DNA of 64,000 nucleotides from Aralia elata (taxonomy: Eukaryota; Streptophyta; Magnoliopsida; Apiales; Araliaceae). Shown here piece after piece: positions 12,810-25,022 of this stretch (positions are counted from its first letter, which is position 1; every line of letters starts with the position of its first letter). The translations under genes and the position numbers were made by a program. The stretch is taken from positions 57,592,275 to 57,656,274 of the forward strand of contig CM068377.1 of the NCBI GenBank assembly GCA_034770075.1, in the 5' to 3' direction. The notes under the pieces were generated by a model that did not search any database, was not told the origin of the DNA, and worked only from the letters and a program-made list of their open reading frames with translations.

Positions 12810-12822
12810 GCTCTGATACCAA
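12810..12822 (-). promoter_or_regulatory. Element B primer binding site (initiator tRNA-Met type)
   Basis: Minus strand TTGGTATCAGAGC, which fits the 3' end of plant initiator tRNA-Met, four bases inside the LTR end. It primes minus-strand DNA synthesis. Confidence 0.88.
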
Positions 12823-12826
12823 CCTA

Positions 12827-15564
12827 TGACACCCCCAAATCCGGGTACTTAATTCCCACAGATTTGTGTTCACTATCTCATTTATTCACATCTAACTACC
12901 CATAATTAAGAACAAATAAATAAACTTAAAGAAACATCTTCCCAAAATGGGTTACATCATCAAACTGATAAATAATCAGATCCCAGGTTACCTTAACCTT
13001 AATACATCAATGCGGAATAAAACATAATACTAAATAAGTCTTGTTACATAAGACATCAACTAGACAACAAGTCTTAAGCTACTTCTGCAACTTGCTCTTT
13101 CCTTTGCTCGTGGACGGCTCGTCCTGCTTTTCTGGCTTAGCTGCAATGTTTAGTGCAAGAGTGAGCAAACAATTGCTCACAAGTACGATAACAATAATAT
13201 TTAAATGAAATGAATTTCAACTGAGGAATAATAGTTTTCTGAATCTCAGTCAATAAATGATTAAAATCTAAAAGCTCGTTAGAATGCTTGATTCAAGGAA
13301 AAATAGATTTCAAGATTTAGAAATTATATCTGAGGGTCACAAGACCTCGAACTATGTCCTAGGTTAACAAGTATTACTACTGTAACCTTTAACAGTCATA
13401 TAGACTATGGATCATCATCTCGTACTCAGGGGGATCAGCCCTTTGTACAATGTATTGTGCACAAACATTTTAACGTCGTCGCGTAGTTAATCCCCTATAT
13501 TAGGGTTGTTCATCTCAGTTTATCATCAGAGTCCGTACCAAAAGGAACTTGGCTTGGAATAGGTTCAAAACATTCTAAGTCTTTGAAATGTTCATCAACT
13601 AAGGACTAGCTGAATCAATAAGGATTTGCTAGTCGCTAATACATTCAATTCAACAATAAAGTTTGTTCAATAGAAACTATACTCGAAATTTGAATAACAA
13701 ACAATGATTGGAATAAAGCTTAAGTACGTAACATGATAGAAACCTTGCTTGAATATTAACAAGCTAAGGTTAATAAACTTGCTCAACATAATTAAACTTG
13801 CTTTGAATAAATTAACAAGTTAAAAGGTAACAACAACTTGCTATAAATAATTTTCAAGTTTAAGGGAGGAAAACTTGCTCAACGTAAAAGTAATAAATTG
13901 AGATAAGGAACTTGTCTCAAACATAGATTACAAATTTAAGTAATTCACGATCCTTAAACAACCTATACATTAATTATAAAATGGTAACATAATTAGTCAC
14001 AAAATTAAAAAGCATTTTAGGTTTGCTCTTTATCTCATTTTATTATAATATCTCATTTAGCATACTATAATCAACAGGTATCAACCATCTTTGGAATTTC
14101 ATTAATTACTTAATACTTTATTATAGGTCTTAACACATAGCAAAAACCATAAAATAAATTAATAAAATATATATATATTTATTATTATTATTATTATTAT
14201 ACTGTTCCACCGCCGGGGCGGGAAAATGCTTAACAAAAATCTCGCTAGGGCATTTTCTTAACAAAACTCTCGCCGGGGCGAGAGGCTCGCCGGGGCGAGG
14301 AAAGTCAGTTCATTTCTCTCGCCGGGGCGAGAGACTCTGCTGACGTCTCCTGCAGTTCGCGAACAGTGAAAACTTAGGCCAATTTTGGCCAAATTTTCTG
14401 AATTCTATCATCCAACACATAATTTAAGCTTATCCATACATCAAATATGCTAGAGAACAATTACCCAACATGTTTTCTAAACATTTAACCATTATAAAAT
14501 ACATAATCAACCAGTTTAAATCCAAAAATTCACTGTTAAACAATTTAGTCATGTTTTAACCATTTTTATGAAACTAAGCTCTGTAACTTCATCTTTCAAT
14601 CAATTAAAACCATTCTGCTTGCATTATTCTTGTTTTTCATCATATAATCATAAACAATTATCAATTAATCAATTAATAATCAAATAGAGCATCAATTTTG
14701 ATACATATAAACCATTCATGAAATAAAACTCTGTAAAAACTAAAAACTCAATTCCAAAACATGTTTTGATGAACTAACTCTTCCAACTAGTTAATATTCA
14801 TCATATAATCATCAATTTCATGTTTACTAACAACTATAAACAAGTAATTCATGTATTTAGCATAGAATTTATATACAGGAAAATAAAAATCATATACAGA
14901 GAAGTATAGTGAAGAACTTTTAGAAAACGATTATACCTTTTATTGCTTTGATTAATCTCCTTGGGTTTTAGAATTTCAACCTTCAATTCCCAAACTCTTC
15001 TTCTCAATTCTCTCATCTCTCTCAACTCTCAAATTCACAGAGTTCTCTCTCAACTCTGTTCTTTTCTTTCTCTTTTGTGTTTCCTTTAGGCTTGGTAAAG
15101 ATACGTAAAGAATGAAAATAAAACTGATGGAGTTTTAAAATAAAACTGATGGTTTTAAAAACAAATAATAACTCATAATTAAAATCCATCAGTTACATAT
15201 AATTCAAAAGCCTCTAAGGCTTGTTTGGCAAAACAGAATTAAAATAATCTATTATTCTAACTAAAGGTCATAAGGCCTTGTTTGGTAAAACAAAATTAAA
15301 ATAACCCATTATTTCCAAACAAAGGTCATAGGGCCTTGTTTGGTAAGACTGAATTAAACACTTTCTCATTTATTTTAATAAATCATTATAACATATAGTT
15401 TTAAATGTCACACTTCTAATTTAATTGAACTTATTATTAAATAAATTCAATTAAACCTTACAAATCTTAAATAATAAATTTATTTAACCAATAACAATAA
15501 CACCAAATGAATTATATAATTCAATAAATATTTTTATTCAATCACAAAAATTGCATTCGTTACA
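12827..15564 (-). repeat. 5' LTR of element B
   Basis: About 2.74 kb, TGTAACGAATGC at 15564 to ...GGGTGTCA at 12827 on the minus strand. It matches 4140-6881 throughout. It includes the GC-rich palindrome island (14205-14340), the CTGATC-loop hairpin (13448-13422) and the TGAGCAA hairpin (13183-13155). Confidence 0.9.
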
Positions 15565-15566
15565 AC

Positions 15567-15571
15567 TAATG
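15567..15571. repeat. Right target site duplication of element B (TAATG)
   Basis: Copy of 4135-4139. Two additional bases (plus strand AC, 15565-15566) lie between it and the LTR terminus. Confidence 0.7.
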
Positions 15572-16550
15572 TAGCAACCATTGCTCCATTCTCTACATGT
15601 AAGATTACTTACTCTTTGTTTATCTTTCTACTTCTGCTTAGTCTCTGCATTAGATTGCATACGTGAGAACTATAGCCGGTATCCAATACCCAAGTAGAAC
15701 CTTGACTTATAGAAAGATTTATTTCAATCATGAACAAACCTATATCTGTAACCGAAGCTTCATTAAGCTTCTTCTGGTTAGCCTATGCAAGATTCTGCTT
15801 ACAGTTTTCTTTCCAGTATCCAGGCTTATTGCAGTGGAAGCAAACTCCTTTGCTATCTGCATCAGTCTTGTTCTTATTGTCCTTTCTTTTTTCCTTTCAT
15901 TTACATTCTTTGAATTGTTCTTCTTTTAAGAAGATCCTTTGGCCCTCTTCCGCTTCCTGGAAGAATCATCTACCAGTAAGACTTGGTCTTTCTTGGTTGG
16001 AAAGTGACTCTTTACAGTTTTCAAAATGTTTAAGCAACTCAGGTAGGCTGACATATAGCTTGGTCATGTGGAAATTCACAACAATTTGTGAGAAAGAGTC
16101 AGAAAGTGATTGCAAGATCAAATCTTGGATCAACTCTCCATCCATTAAAACCCAGTTGTCCCAATTGTTCATTCAGATTGATCATTTTAGGACATATGTC
16201 TGTACTGTAGTGCCATCAGTTATTCTAGATCGGAAAAGCTCCTTAGATATCTGATATCTAATAGTTCTACTTTCCTCACCATTCAACTCCTTGAAGGTGC
16301 GGAGTATAGTAGGAGCATCCATAGTTTTATGCTGACGTTGAAGCTCGTTACTCATAGATGCGAGCATGATGCATTGAGCCAACTGTGCATCATCTTGCCA
16401 CTTTCTAAAAGTAGCAATCTCTTCCTCAGAGGCATTGTCTACAACCATTGTAGGGATAGACATATTAAGGACATAAGATAGCTTTTCAGCCTTGAGAACT
16501 ATTCTCAAATTTCTTAACCAGTCCGTTTAATACAGTCCGATTAATTAGCA
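15572..16550 (-). pseudogene. Copia element A: gag and start of protease
   Basis: Read on the minus strand. 16508-16182 is a Ty1/copia gag of the UBN2 type ('FRKWQDDAQLAQCIMLASMSNELQ', 'DAPTILRTFKELNGEESRTIRYQISKELF'). It is broken near 16185 and resumes at 16172-15966 in the same frame. A zinc knuckle lies near 15850-15800 ('CFHCNKPGYWKENC'), but its His is replaced by Tyr. Around 15700-15650 'WVLDTGYSSHVCN' marks the aspartic protease active site. Element B is inserted shortly after this motif, and the continuation is at 4139 downward. Decayed and split; the RNA-binding knuckle is also lost. Confidence 0.82.
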
Positions 16551-16788
16551 TCTAATATGCTATGCAGTGATAGTGAATTAGACATCAGAAAATTCTATAA
16601 ATGAATTTATAATTTAACAACATTTTAGCATACATTCATTTAATTAATTACCAAAATAAATTAGGTCTTTATTTTAAATTGGTATCTCTCACTTTTTCAT
16701 CAAACTATATTACCCTCTTTATATAGTTCGGCAAATCTAATTAAAAATTTGCTAGTGAGATTAAGGATCCCATTTCAAATGTATATAG

Positions 16789-17085
16789 CCTTGTGTATGC
16801 ACAACAAACTATATATAAATAAATAGGTAGACAACTATTGTCAAGTGCATCACTATGGAACTCCTTGTATTTTGCCTCTTAGATTATAATGGTCAAGTGT
16901 GTGCACATCCGAACTAAAATAATCTAAGTTAAGTCCATCCTAGCACTTCCATATATGTGAAGAGAAAAAGACCGCCCTTGTATGTGCACAACAAAGCAGT
17001 AATGTTCAATTCCTTAATAAGCATCAAATTTGATAAAACAACATCTTAAATATTTAATACTCGCCTTGTGTGTGCACAACAAACT
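16789..17085. repeat. Four spaced copies of CTTGTGTRTGCACAACAAA
   Basis: Similar words at about 16789, 16892, 16975 and 17063, roughly 80-105 bp apart, with the core TGTGCACA or TGTATGCACA kept and the surrounding sequence differing. Confidence 0.65.
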
Positions 17086-18275
17086 CATATTAAATATTTA
17101 ATACTCTATTGTTTTACCATGCTAGAAGGCGACGTTCGATATTCCTAATATCTTTGAATGCTTAGGACTTAATATTATTTCTTTGAGGGGTTTGTTATTA
17201 TTAGTCTCATCTTGTTTAGCGCGCATGCACATATATATATAAAATACTCGTCATATTATTTAACATGCGAAGCATGTTGTATAATATATAATATATATAT
17301 ATATAGTAAACATGCACATATAGAATACTATATTCTACCCGGATTGATTATGGACTTTTATTCTAGTTTGGTTCACTAGAGCCACCAAGTGAACCAAAAG
17401 GTCAAACCTAGGGTGCAAGAATAAAATTTAAATATAACTATTACATTTAAACCTAGGCTCCATTACAAACGGGTCTTCATGCGCTCCTTGCTCCTTTGTC
17501 TCCAATTCTTCAAAATTAATTCTAATTAGTCCTATTACAAAAAAACCTATTTACGATAAATAAAAACCTTGATCAGCAGTCAAGGGGAAGTACATAGGAG
17601 GGAGATAGAATTTTACATTAAGAAAAATTAGAGAAGACGAGGTACGCAGACCCCATTTATAAAAACCCATACATTCAAGCATCCTCTAAAATAATTCCAA
17701 TCAGACATTGGTCAATATTCCATAATCAATCCCTATTTATTATCATACATATCTCTATATGTATCAATAAATAACATTCATCCCATGAATAATAAAATCA
17801 TTCCATATATGCATTGATATCATTTAATGGGCAATATTAGTTAGTATAAAATCCAATTTCAACTCCAATTAGTTATCATGGAATCCAATTTTAACTCTAA
17901 TTAGTTATCATGAAATCCAATTCTAATTAAAATAAACTTCTTTATTTTAATCCTATTCCAAATCAAAGTAAACTCTTTTATTTTAATTTATCCAATTTTG
18001 AATAAAAATAAACTCTTTTATTTTTAATCAAATTCCAAATCAAAATAAACTTCTTTATTTTAATTTATCCAATTTTTTTGAATAAAAATAAACTCCTTTA
18101 TTTTTAATCAAATTCCAAATCAAAATAAACTCCTTTATTTTAATTTACAAAAAAAAAATGAGGTCAATCCTGATCATAAACCTTTAAAAGAAATAATCAA
18201 ACAAGCCTTTAAGTCAAACTTCAAATTCAGGATTATATAGTTTAAATATTAAACATTCTGATTCTTAATCAAAAG

Positions 18276-18345
18276 TGATTCTGGTGTAGTGGTAAGGCTT
18301 CCAATATGTGACCAATAGGTCAAGGGTTCAAAACCCTTTAGCCCA
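18276..18345 (+). repeat. tRNA-derived sequence, likely SINE remnant
   Basis: CTGGTGTAGTGGTAAGGC (18281-18298) resembles an RNA polymerase III box A and GGTTCAAAACC (18325-18335) matches box B, at near-tRNA spacing. The B arm GGGTT/AACCC pairs. No full acceptor stem is visible, so it is more likely a SINE head than a tRNA gene. It lies antisense within the copia leader. Confidence 0.45.
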
Positions 18346-18365
18346 AATTAATTATTTCATTTTTA

Positions 18366-18490
18366 AAGGTTGACCAGTCAGCGCCACGTCAGCAGCATGT
18401 GCCACATCAGCAGTCAATGCCACGTCATCAGTTGACCAGTCAAGGGTCACCGTTTGACCAGTCAACGTTTGACCGTTGACTTTGACCAAT
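18366..18490. repeat. Cluster of TTGAC / GTCAA words
   Basis: About ten TTGAC, GTCAA and CACGTCA-type words within 125 bp, several as TTGACCAGTCAA. TTGAC is the core of the plant W-box. Whether it acts as a regulatory site is unknown. Confidence 0.45.
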
Positions 18491-18621
18491 TTTTTTTTTA
18501 AAATAATTTAATAAAAAATAATAAAATAATTTTACACAAACAGTTATGCCCAATTAAATTATTCTAAACACATATCAATGTATATACAGAATCAAAACAA
18601 TTAATAATTCGCATAAATTTT

Positions 18622-18636
18622 GGCTCTTGATACCCC
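18622..18636 (-). promoter_or_regulatory. Copia element A primer binding site (imperfect)
   Basis: Minus strand GGTATCAAGAGCC follows a terminal ...AACA. It resembles the initiator tRNA-Met complement with one extra A. Confidence 0.55.
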
Positions 18637-18731
18637 TGTTAGATTTGTATAACGCGAACATGCAATCAAATTATATAAATAAAGCGGAAGAGCGATAAAA
18701 TTAAATTTTAAAATTTTATACAAACCATCAC
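18637..18731 (-). repeat. Remnant of copia element A 5' LTR
   Basis: About 95 bases ending AACA at 18637 on the minus strand. It is cut at 18731/18732 by the end of E's LTR. The matching 3' LTR end lies off the window, so identity cannot be checked here. Confidence 0.5.
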
Positions 18732-21700
18732 TGTAACGCCCCCGAAACTCGGGTCTTACCTTGAACCCGATTCCCGTGCGTCACGGTACTACCCATATAA
18801 CATGGGCTTACTACAAATATGTAATTACAATAATATAACAACATATCCTCATCTAATCCCAGGCACGAAGACCTTAAATAAAACACTTATGACCAAGGTT
18901 GAATAAATACCACGATCCTTTATAATATCTCATGTGTGAACCTAAGGTTCAGATTCTGACTTTATCCAATCCCTGAATATTCGCAAGGTTATTCAATAAC
19001 CAATACATTCGTTATAAAAATGTCCTTTATACAACATCGACATTCTTGTAGTTTACTATAACAAGTAACTAACATAATCACATAATAAATATTATAATGG
19101 ATAATCTTCATTTCTAACTCAGGGTTTACATAGTCAAATTCACGTACATCATATACCGTCATCATAGCTAAATAATTACAGTAAAGGGACATTTAGCAAC
19201 CTTCCTGTTTCCATGCGCCTCTAATACTCATCATCCCGATATCAAGATAATTACATTGCATCGTAAATCTGCAAAAGTTTTATTTTTGCAAGAATGAGCA
19301 CGACGGCTCAGCAAGACCTAACAGTTTTCACATTTCATGCTTCACGTAACACATAAATTTGTATTTTATCCATGCACCATGATTCTCATACTATGCATCT
19401 TACTCATGCATTATAAATCTTATGCAATTTATCCATATATATGCATCATGTATCTCATAGCATACTTCATGCATCTCACATTGTATATTTACAATAATTT
19501 AAGTTCCACATAGAACAATATAGTCACATAATTGCACATTATGCACACTTTGATCATGCTCTCATATAATCCACATAATAGTGAAAGATTTAGTAATCAA
19601 GTCATGTACATCAATACATTTAAACAAGTTAACAAGTTACTGAAAGAACTTGCCTTTAAGCGTTCCTTGCCAAATTATGATGGCTCGTCCTTCAAATATC
19701 CTACACAATTTATTTAACAATAAAATACCAATTAGCCACTAAAAAAGCTTCATATAATGGTTTACAATATAATAACTCTTATCTCATATTTTTCGCGCAT
19801 TATAAATTAATAACGCGATTAACTCTAAAACGTTACTCGGCGTCGCGTCGTTTGAAAACGTTACGACCCTTATCACCATCAATACTTATTGGTTACATTA
19901 ACCCCATCCCGTATCTTATAATGTTCGTTTCATTTGAATCGAGACATTATTCAAGTTCATTAACACTTTACACGGCGTTTCGACGTTTACACGTCACACA
20001 CCTAATTCGCCTCCTTTGCATGTGCTTAGCATGCTCATGCATTGGTTTATAACACACTATCATGTTTCATTAGTATTAGAAACAAAATATTAAACAAGAT
20101 TATACACACTAGTTACGACGTTATGACGCTTGCACGTCTATACGCTAAACTTGATTATTCGAACGCCTAGGCGACATGCATTTGCGTACGCCTAACATGC
20201 CCATTCAATTTATCTAATACTCCTTGGTTAATGTTAAGTATCATTATAAATCATAACATTCATGTTATAAAACTTAGAAAGTCATTTAACATTGTCGGGA
20301 GCATTACGCGTGCTTACGCACATGCCCGACACTCTCCGATTGCCTCCAAAAACACATCAGTCACACAAATGGTCAATTTGGGAATTGATCCCGACCTCAA
20401 ATTGAAAAACTCAAAGAACGAAAGTTGTAGGTCTACTCGTTCTCTTTCCGAATCATCTTGAATCATCTTAATCCGAGTTCGTATGAGAAAGTTATGCCCA
20501 TTTTACTAAAGGACGTCGGAGCAGTTTTGCACAGTTTCCTTACCAGCGCCGTTGGCGCTCACATTGGCCTATGGCCAGCGCCTACAGCGCTCCTATGCAG
20601 TAGCTGGCCCCGTGGCCAGCGCCTACAGCGCCCAGCCAAGCGCTGTTGGCGCTAGGCCTGAGTCCCCAACGCGTTTTGCTTCCCGGAATGCTCTGTTTTG
20701 GTGTTCTAGACCTATCTCGCTTCCAACCACCATAACTCTCTCAATACACGTTCAAATTGGTCCGTTCCGGACTCTATGGACTCCTAAGACATAGAGCTAC
20801 AACATATCAAAAATTCAGAACTATCCATTAACATTAACATGGCCAAATCTTAGGCCAAAGTATCAACTCATGTTATATTTTCGTGTTCTTGGTGTTCTTG
20901 GTGTTCTTGGTGTTCTTCACCAAAATCATCACCAAAACTTCGTTTTAATCCCTTTTTACTCCATTCCAACTGGGTTAAACTCATAACCCATGGAAGTACA
21001 ATATCATAACAACAAACGAATTAAACAAACACAAAATCATAGCTACAAAGTCCTCTAAATCGTCCAAATGTCCAAGTTCATGTCCAAAGTTCATTGTTCT
21101 TCATGTTCTTCATCCTCCTTAAGCATAGGTACAGATTTCTTGCGTTTTTGTTCCACTTTGATGTTATTAATAGCTTATATAACCTCTTAACAACATTTAT
21201 AAACAATCACCACAAACAAAAACACCAAGAATCGCCACAAATCCGACCCACAAGCTTAAGAGCTCAAAACTAAGAAAAAACTTGAAAAACTCAATAAGAA
21301 ATCGAATGGAAAGGATTTGATTGGTGTTTACCTCTATAAATCCTTCCTAGATGATTAAGAAGCTCGGCTAGGATTTATTTTGAAGGTCCTTCTTGCTTGG
21401 ATTCTCTTCTTCTTCCTCCCGTGCCTCCTTCTTCTTCCTCCTTCCTTTTTCCGGCGAACTTCCGGCGACTCCTCCTCCTATTTCCGGCGAGCTCTCTCAC
21501 TCTCACTCTCTCTCTCTGCAGAATTTGAAATGGGTTTGAATGGGGAGCTGATGGTTTGCAATAGAGAAATGAAGTTGTTGAATTATTTGGGAGAGTGGAG
21601 GAGTAAATTTGGGAAGAAAAATGAGTTTGTGGGTTAATGGCTCAAGGTGGCCAATTTTTCAACATTGCCGGCAATAGCTCTCCCTCCTTGCAATTTGATT

Positions 21701-22785
21701 GGTCCAAAATGAGGGATTGGTTCCCTCTTGGAGTGACAAGCCAAAATAAATACCCAAATACACCAAAAATATACCCGAAAACTCCCACTTTTGTACCAAA
21801 ACTGGTAAATAACCCTACCCAAAATTAAAATGGACATTACCATAAATATTGGGATACGTAAAAATAATTATTAAGGGATTTGTCCAATTATTCGGAACAC
21901 CCATATAATACATTTCGGATACGGATAAAATCACGTATCAGCTCAAATAAAATTTCTGACACTTGGAAAAATTATTCGTACGCATACACGTATTTATGAA
22001 ATTATTCAACATCGAAAAAGACACAAAAATTTTATGGCGTGAATAGTGCCTCGGGAAACGTGCCCCGTGAATAGTAATTTTGCGATCTTTCGCAAAATCA
22101 ATTATTCACCCCTACGATTCAATAACGCATAAAACTTCATACATTGACATTATCCAGGTTATAAAATAGCCTTTAAACACGTCACATAAAAATAATATTT
22201 AATCCGTTAATACTATTAATAAACCCAAATTACAAGGGTATTCACGATTCGCGATCGCTAATCTTTCCGATTAACTCCCCATAATCATATACATCAACGT
22301 ACATATATCTCACCCATATTTTGGGTTAGCGTCTTTACAATAATTAACTCGTCCAATAATATTATCCTTTAACTATTTATTTAATCCAATAAATAGTACT
22401 CTAGCGATATTTCTCGAATCCGCCAAATTAGGTAATACAAAAACTTTGATACCTACTAATCATCGTCTACACATAATCTAGGTTATAATATAACCTTTAA
22501 ACACTTACCACATAATATTATCAATAAAAGTCTATTTTATTCAATAATATTCATAAGCTCGAATTATCAAGCTACCCATGACTCGCGATCGTTGCAATAA
22601 TTAACTATTAACTCATTCATTTCGAATCTATGTATATATTTCACATTTATATATATACATATTAAGCTCATCTATTTAATCACATAAATATATATAACAC
22701 ATATATATTCAAACGCGGCTCATAATAAGAATTATTCTATATTAAATTCTTATTATAATTATTCTCAAAAATCTGGGTTGTCACA
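18732..22785 (-). repeat. 3' LTR of giant-LTR element E (same family as D)
   Basis: About 4.05 kb. On the minus strand it starts TGTGACAACCC at 22785, after a polypurine tract, and ends ...GGGGGCGTTACA at 18732. It is similar throughout to D's LTR (56954-60861) in opposite orientation. It contains a GC-rich island of GGCGCT/AGCGCC inverted repeats (20540-20660), four tandem GTGTTCTTG-like units (20884-20920), a CT-rich tract (21395-21525) and the TGAGC/GCTCA hairpin (19315-19288). No gene is supported; short open frames look random. Confidence 0.87.
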
Positions 22786-25022
22786 TCCTTCCCTCCTTAT
22801 AAGGATTCCGTCCTCGGAATCACAAATATCAAACCTCTTACTCAGTTTTCGTCTAATTTCTTCCGAAATTTTATCGTTGAATAAATTTTAACGTATTACT
22901 ATAACATAGGTTTCATATTACCTATTTAATCTCTGAGTGTTATCCTATGCTTAACCCATAAATTTCCTTTTCTAAGGATCATTGTATGCCACAATCATTA
23001 TAATAATTTAATATCATGATTTGCTAACTCATAAACATTCGGGATATTACATTCACCCCTTCTTCTAAGAATTTCATCCTCGAAATTGCAATGCATTCAT
23101 CTTTGCTTATTCTACCCATCAAAGCTAGGTTTTCAATCTAACCTTTACATTGTCCTCTTTCAAGGATTCACTTAAAATTGTCGCATTCTACGACTACTTC
23201 TCCTTGGGATAATCACTCTTCCCAAAATCAGTTTCCCGAATAATAGGAACCTTCAACAATTGTTTAATAATTGTGAAGTAACTTGAACAAATAGGAAATA
23301 AAATATCCCTTAAAAACTTTTCATATTATGCTGAGGGGTCATAAAAACCATGACCATAGAGGTTTACGGGTATTACTACCCCTACCAATTTCAATTGTGA
23401 AAAAGGTAATCTACCCCTACTAGGGGTCATAAAGAACATGAACATTGAGGTTTACGGGTATTACTACCCCTACCGATTTCAATTAAGAAAAGGTAATCTA
23501 CCTCATAAAGACCATGAACATAGTCAAGGAATTAGTCCGTCATACTCGAGGGGATCAGCCTCTCATACCCCATGTATATGCATAACATTTAACTCTGACT
23601 GCATCGGATACCCGACACTTATAGCATCCATATTAAGGGTTGCTTTCCGCCAGTTGTACTTGAGGGGATCGACCTCTCGTACACCATGTGTATGCATAAC
23701 ATTAAATCCTGACCGTGCCAGACAACCGACACTTATATTCCCCTATTCCGGGTATTTCCCCCAGCTCAAGAATCTGCACCAAAACAATTTGGTTTGGCAT
23801 AAATTCTCAAATAATGCTTGAATTTCATAAACACATTGCAACATTCGTCTAGCCGAATCAAATAGCTTAGACTTACATCAATAATTCGGACATCAATCGA
23901 ATCATTATAGCCAACTCAATTGGCATGCAATTTTTTTTATACCTTAGAGAAAACAAAAATCATTTTATGACATCATAATACTGCACAGTTGCAACAGTGT
24001 GTTAGGATTCCGTCATTTGTGACTTTGTCATACTACATCATACCATAGTGGGCTGACGATCCTATGATCACATCCAACACTAGGTTAATCTGCATTGATG
24101 ACTCCATCATCTGTCATTCTACATCAGGTCTCATGATGCATTGATGACAATTTAAAAATACATTTTGATATTTTCAAATCAACTCTGTCTAGCCGAAACA
24201 ATTTGCATAGACATATGAATAATAGTACATTTAAAATCCCTGGTCCAGAAATCTGGCCCCATACATTTTTCGAAGAGCAAAAGTGTAAATTTCAGCACGA
24301 AGTCAATAAATTTCGAAGTCTAGCATAGCTAGAAGATTTGGAATATCCATGTCTCCTCATCAACTTCAATTTCTCCCATTTCTCCACTATTTAATAATTC
24401 TATCTATTTCTAACTCCATCAATGCTCATCATTTTGAGAATTCACAGTTCTAAATCCACAACCTTTCGATACCCCAATATAGTTCATCAAACTTACCACA
24501 CAATATGAGTTCAGGAACTTACCACAATCATATGGGTTTAGAAACTTATCCTAGTCAGACCAAAATCGTCCATTCGCTGAGGGGTTCCACCAGACCATAT
24601 GATTATGAGTCACGAACTTACCATACATGTGAGTTTAAAGAACTCGCACCTAATCTTAATATTCTCTAACTATCAAATATAAATATGAGAAAAGAATCAC
24701 CTTCTCGTCATACGTATAGCGATAGCGCGATACTAGGTTCCAACGATTATCAATATAGGAAGCTAAGTGATTGTCGAACCTATCACAATCCTGTGGCATA
24801 CTGCTATAAATACGCCACTGTGTGCCCTATCCATCAATAACCTTTCCCCCTAGACAAAAGTGGGGAATCCTAACTTCCATCCCTCAAAACACAAAAGTTG
24901 GGGTTTACTGCTACCCTAAGTCTAAATACAATATAAAGTTTCACAAATCAAACATGAATACGTCCCTATATAACAAAAGGTGGGACTGACTGAACTAAAG
25001 ACAAAGTAACCATCATATCAAG
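22786..25022 (-). other. Non-coding interior of element E
   Basis: About 2.2 kb without gag, protease, RT or integrase. In element sense it ends with AAGGAGGGAAGGA, the polypurine tract, and the hairpin GATTCC-GAGGAC-GGAATC (22821-22804). At 23087-23051 there is a second hairpin and purine tract followed by TGTAATATCCCGAATG, which looks like a relic LTR start. Two near-direct repeats with GGGTATTACTACCCC lie at 23336-23520, two stem-loops at 23542-23568 and 23656-23682, and the block shared with D and F at 23959-24150. Confidence 0.75.

Larger units (their letters stand above)
4140..15564 (-). mobile_element. Element B: Ty3/gypsy chromovirus, Tekay/Del-like, full length
   Basis: An 11.4 kb element on the minus strand: 5' LTR 15564-12827, iMet-type primer binding site 12822-12810, pre-gag coiled-coil ORF, gag, protease, RT, RNase H, integrase with chromodomain, polypurine tract, 3' LTR 6881-4140. 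The chromodomain after integrase and the gag type place it with chromoviruses, most likely Tekay/Del. It is inserted in copia A. LTR copies differ by scattered substitutions and small indels, and the reading frames carry several stops, so it is old and inactive. Confidence 0.9.
16551..18621 (-). other. Copia element A long 5' leader
   Basis: About 2.1 kb between primer binding site and gag with no gene. It holds four spaced copies of a CTTGTGTRTGCACAACAAA-like word (16789-17085), AT dinucleotide runs (17227-17320), imperfect AT-rich repeats of the type AATAAACTCYTTTATTTTAAT (17860-18150), a tRNA-like box A/box B pair (18276-18345) and a cluster of TTGAC words (18366-18490). The length suggests older insertions inside the leader. 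Confidence 0.6.

Noticed and set aside
15730..16254. 174-codon plus-strand frame
   Set aside because: Antisense shadow of the copia gag, which has recognisable motifs on the minus strand.
18276..18345. Functional tRNA gene
   Set aside because: Box A and B are present, but I could not find a paired acceptor stem or a convincing anticodon arm.
20458..20794. Two short frames across the GC-rich island of LTR E
   Set aside because: Not conserved in D, where the island has a different sequence.
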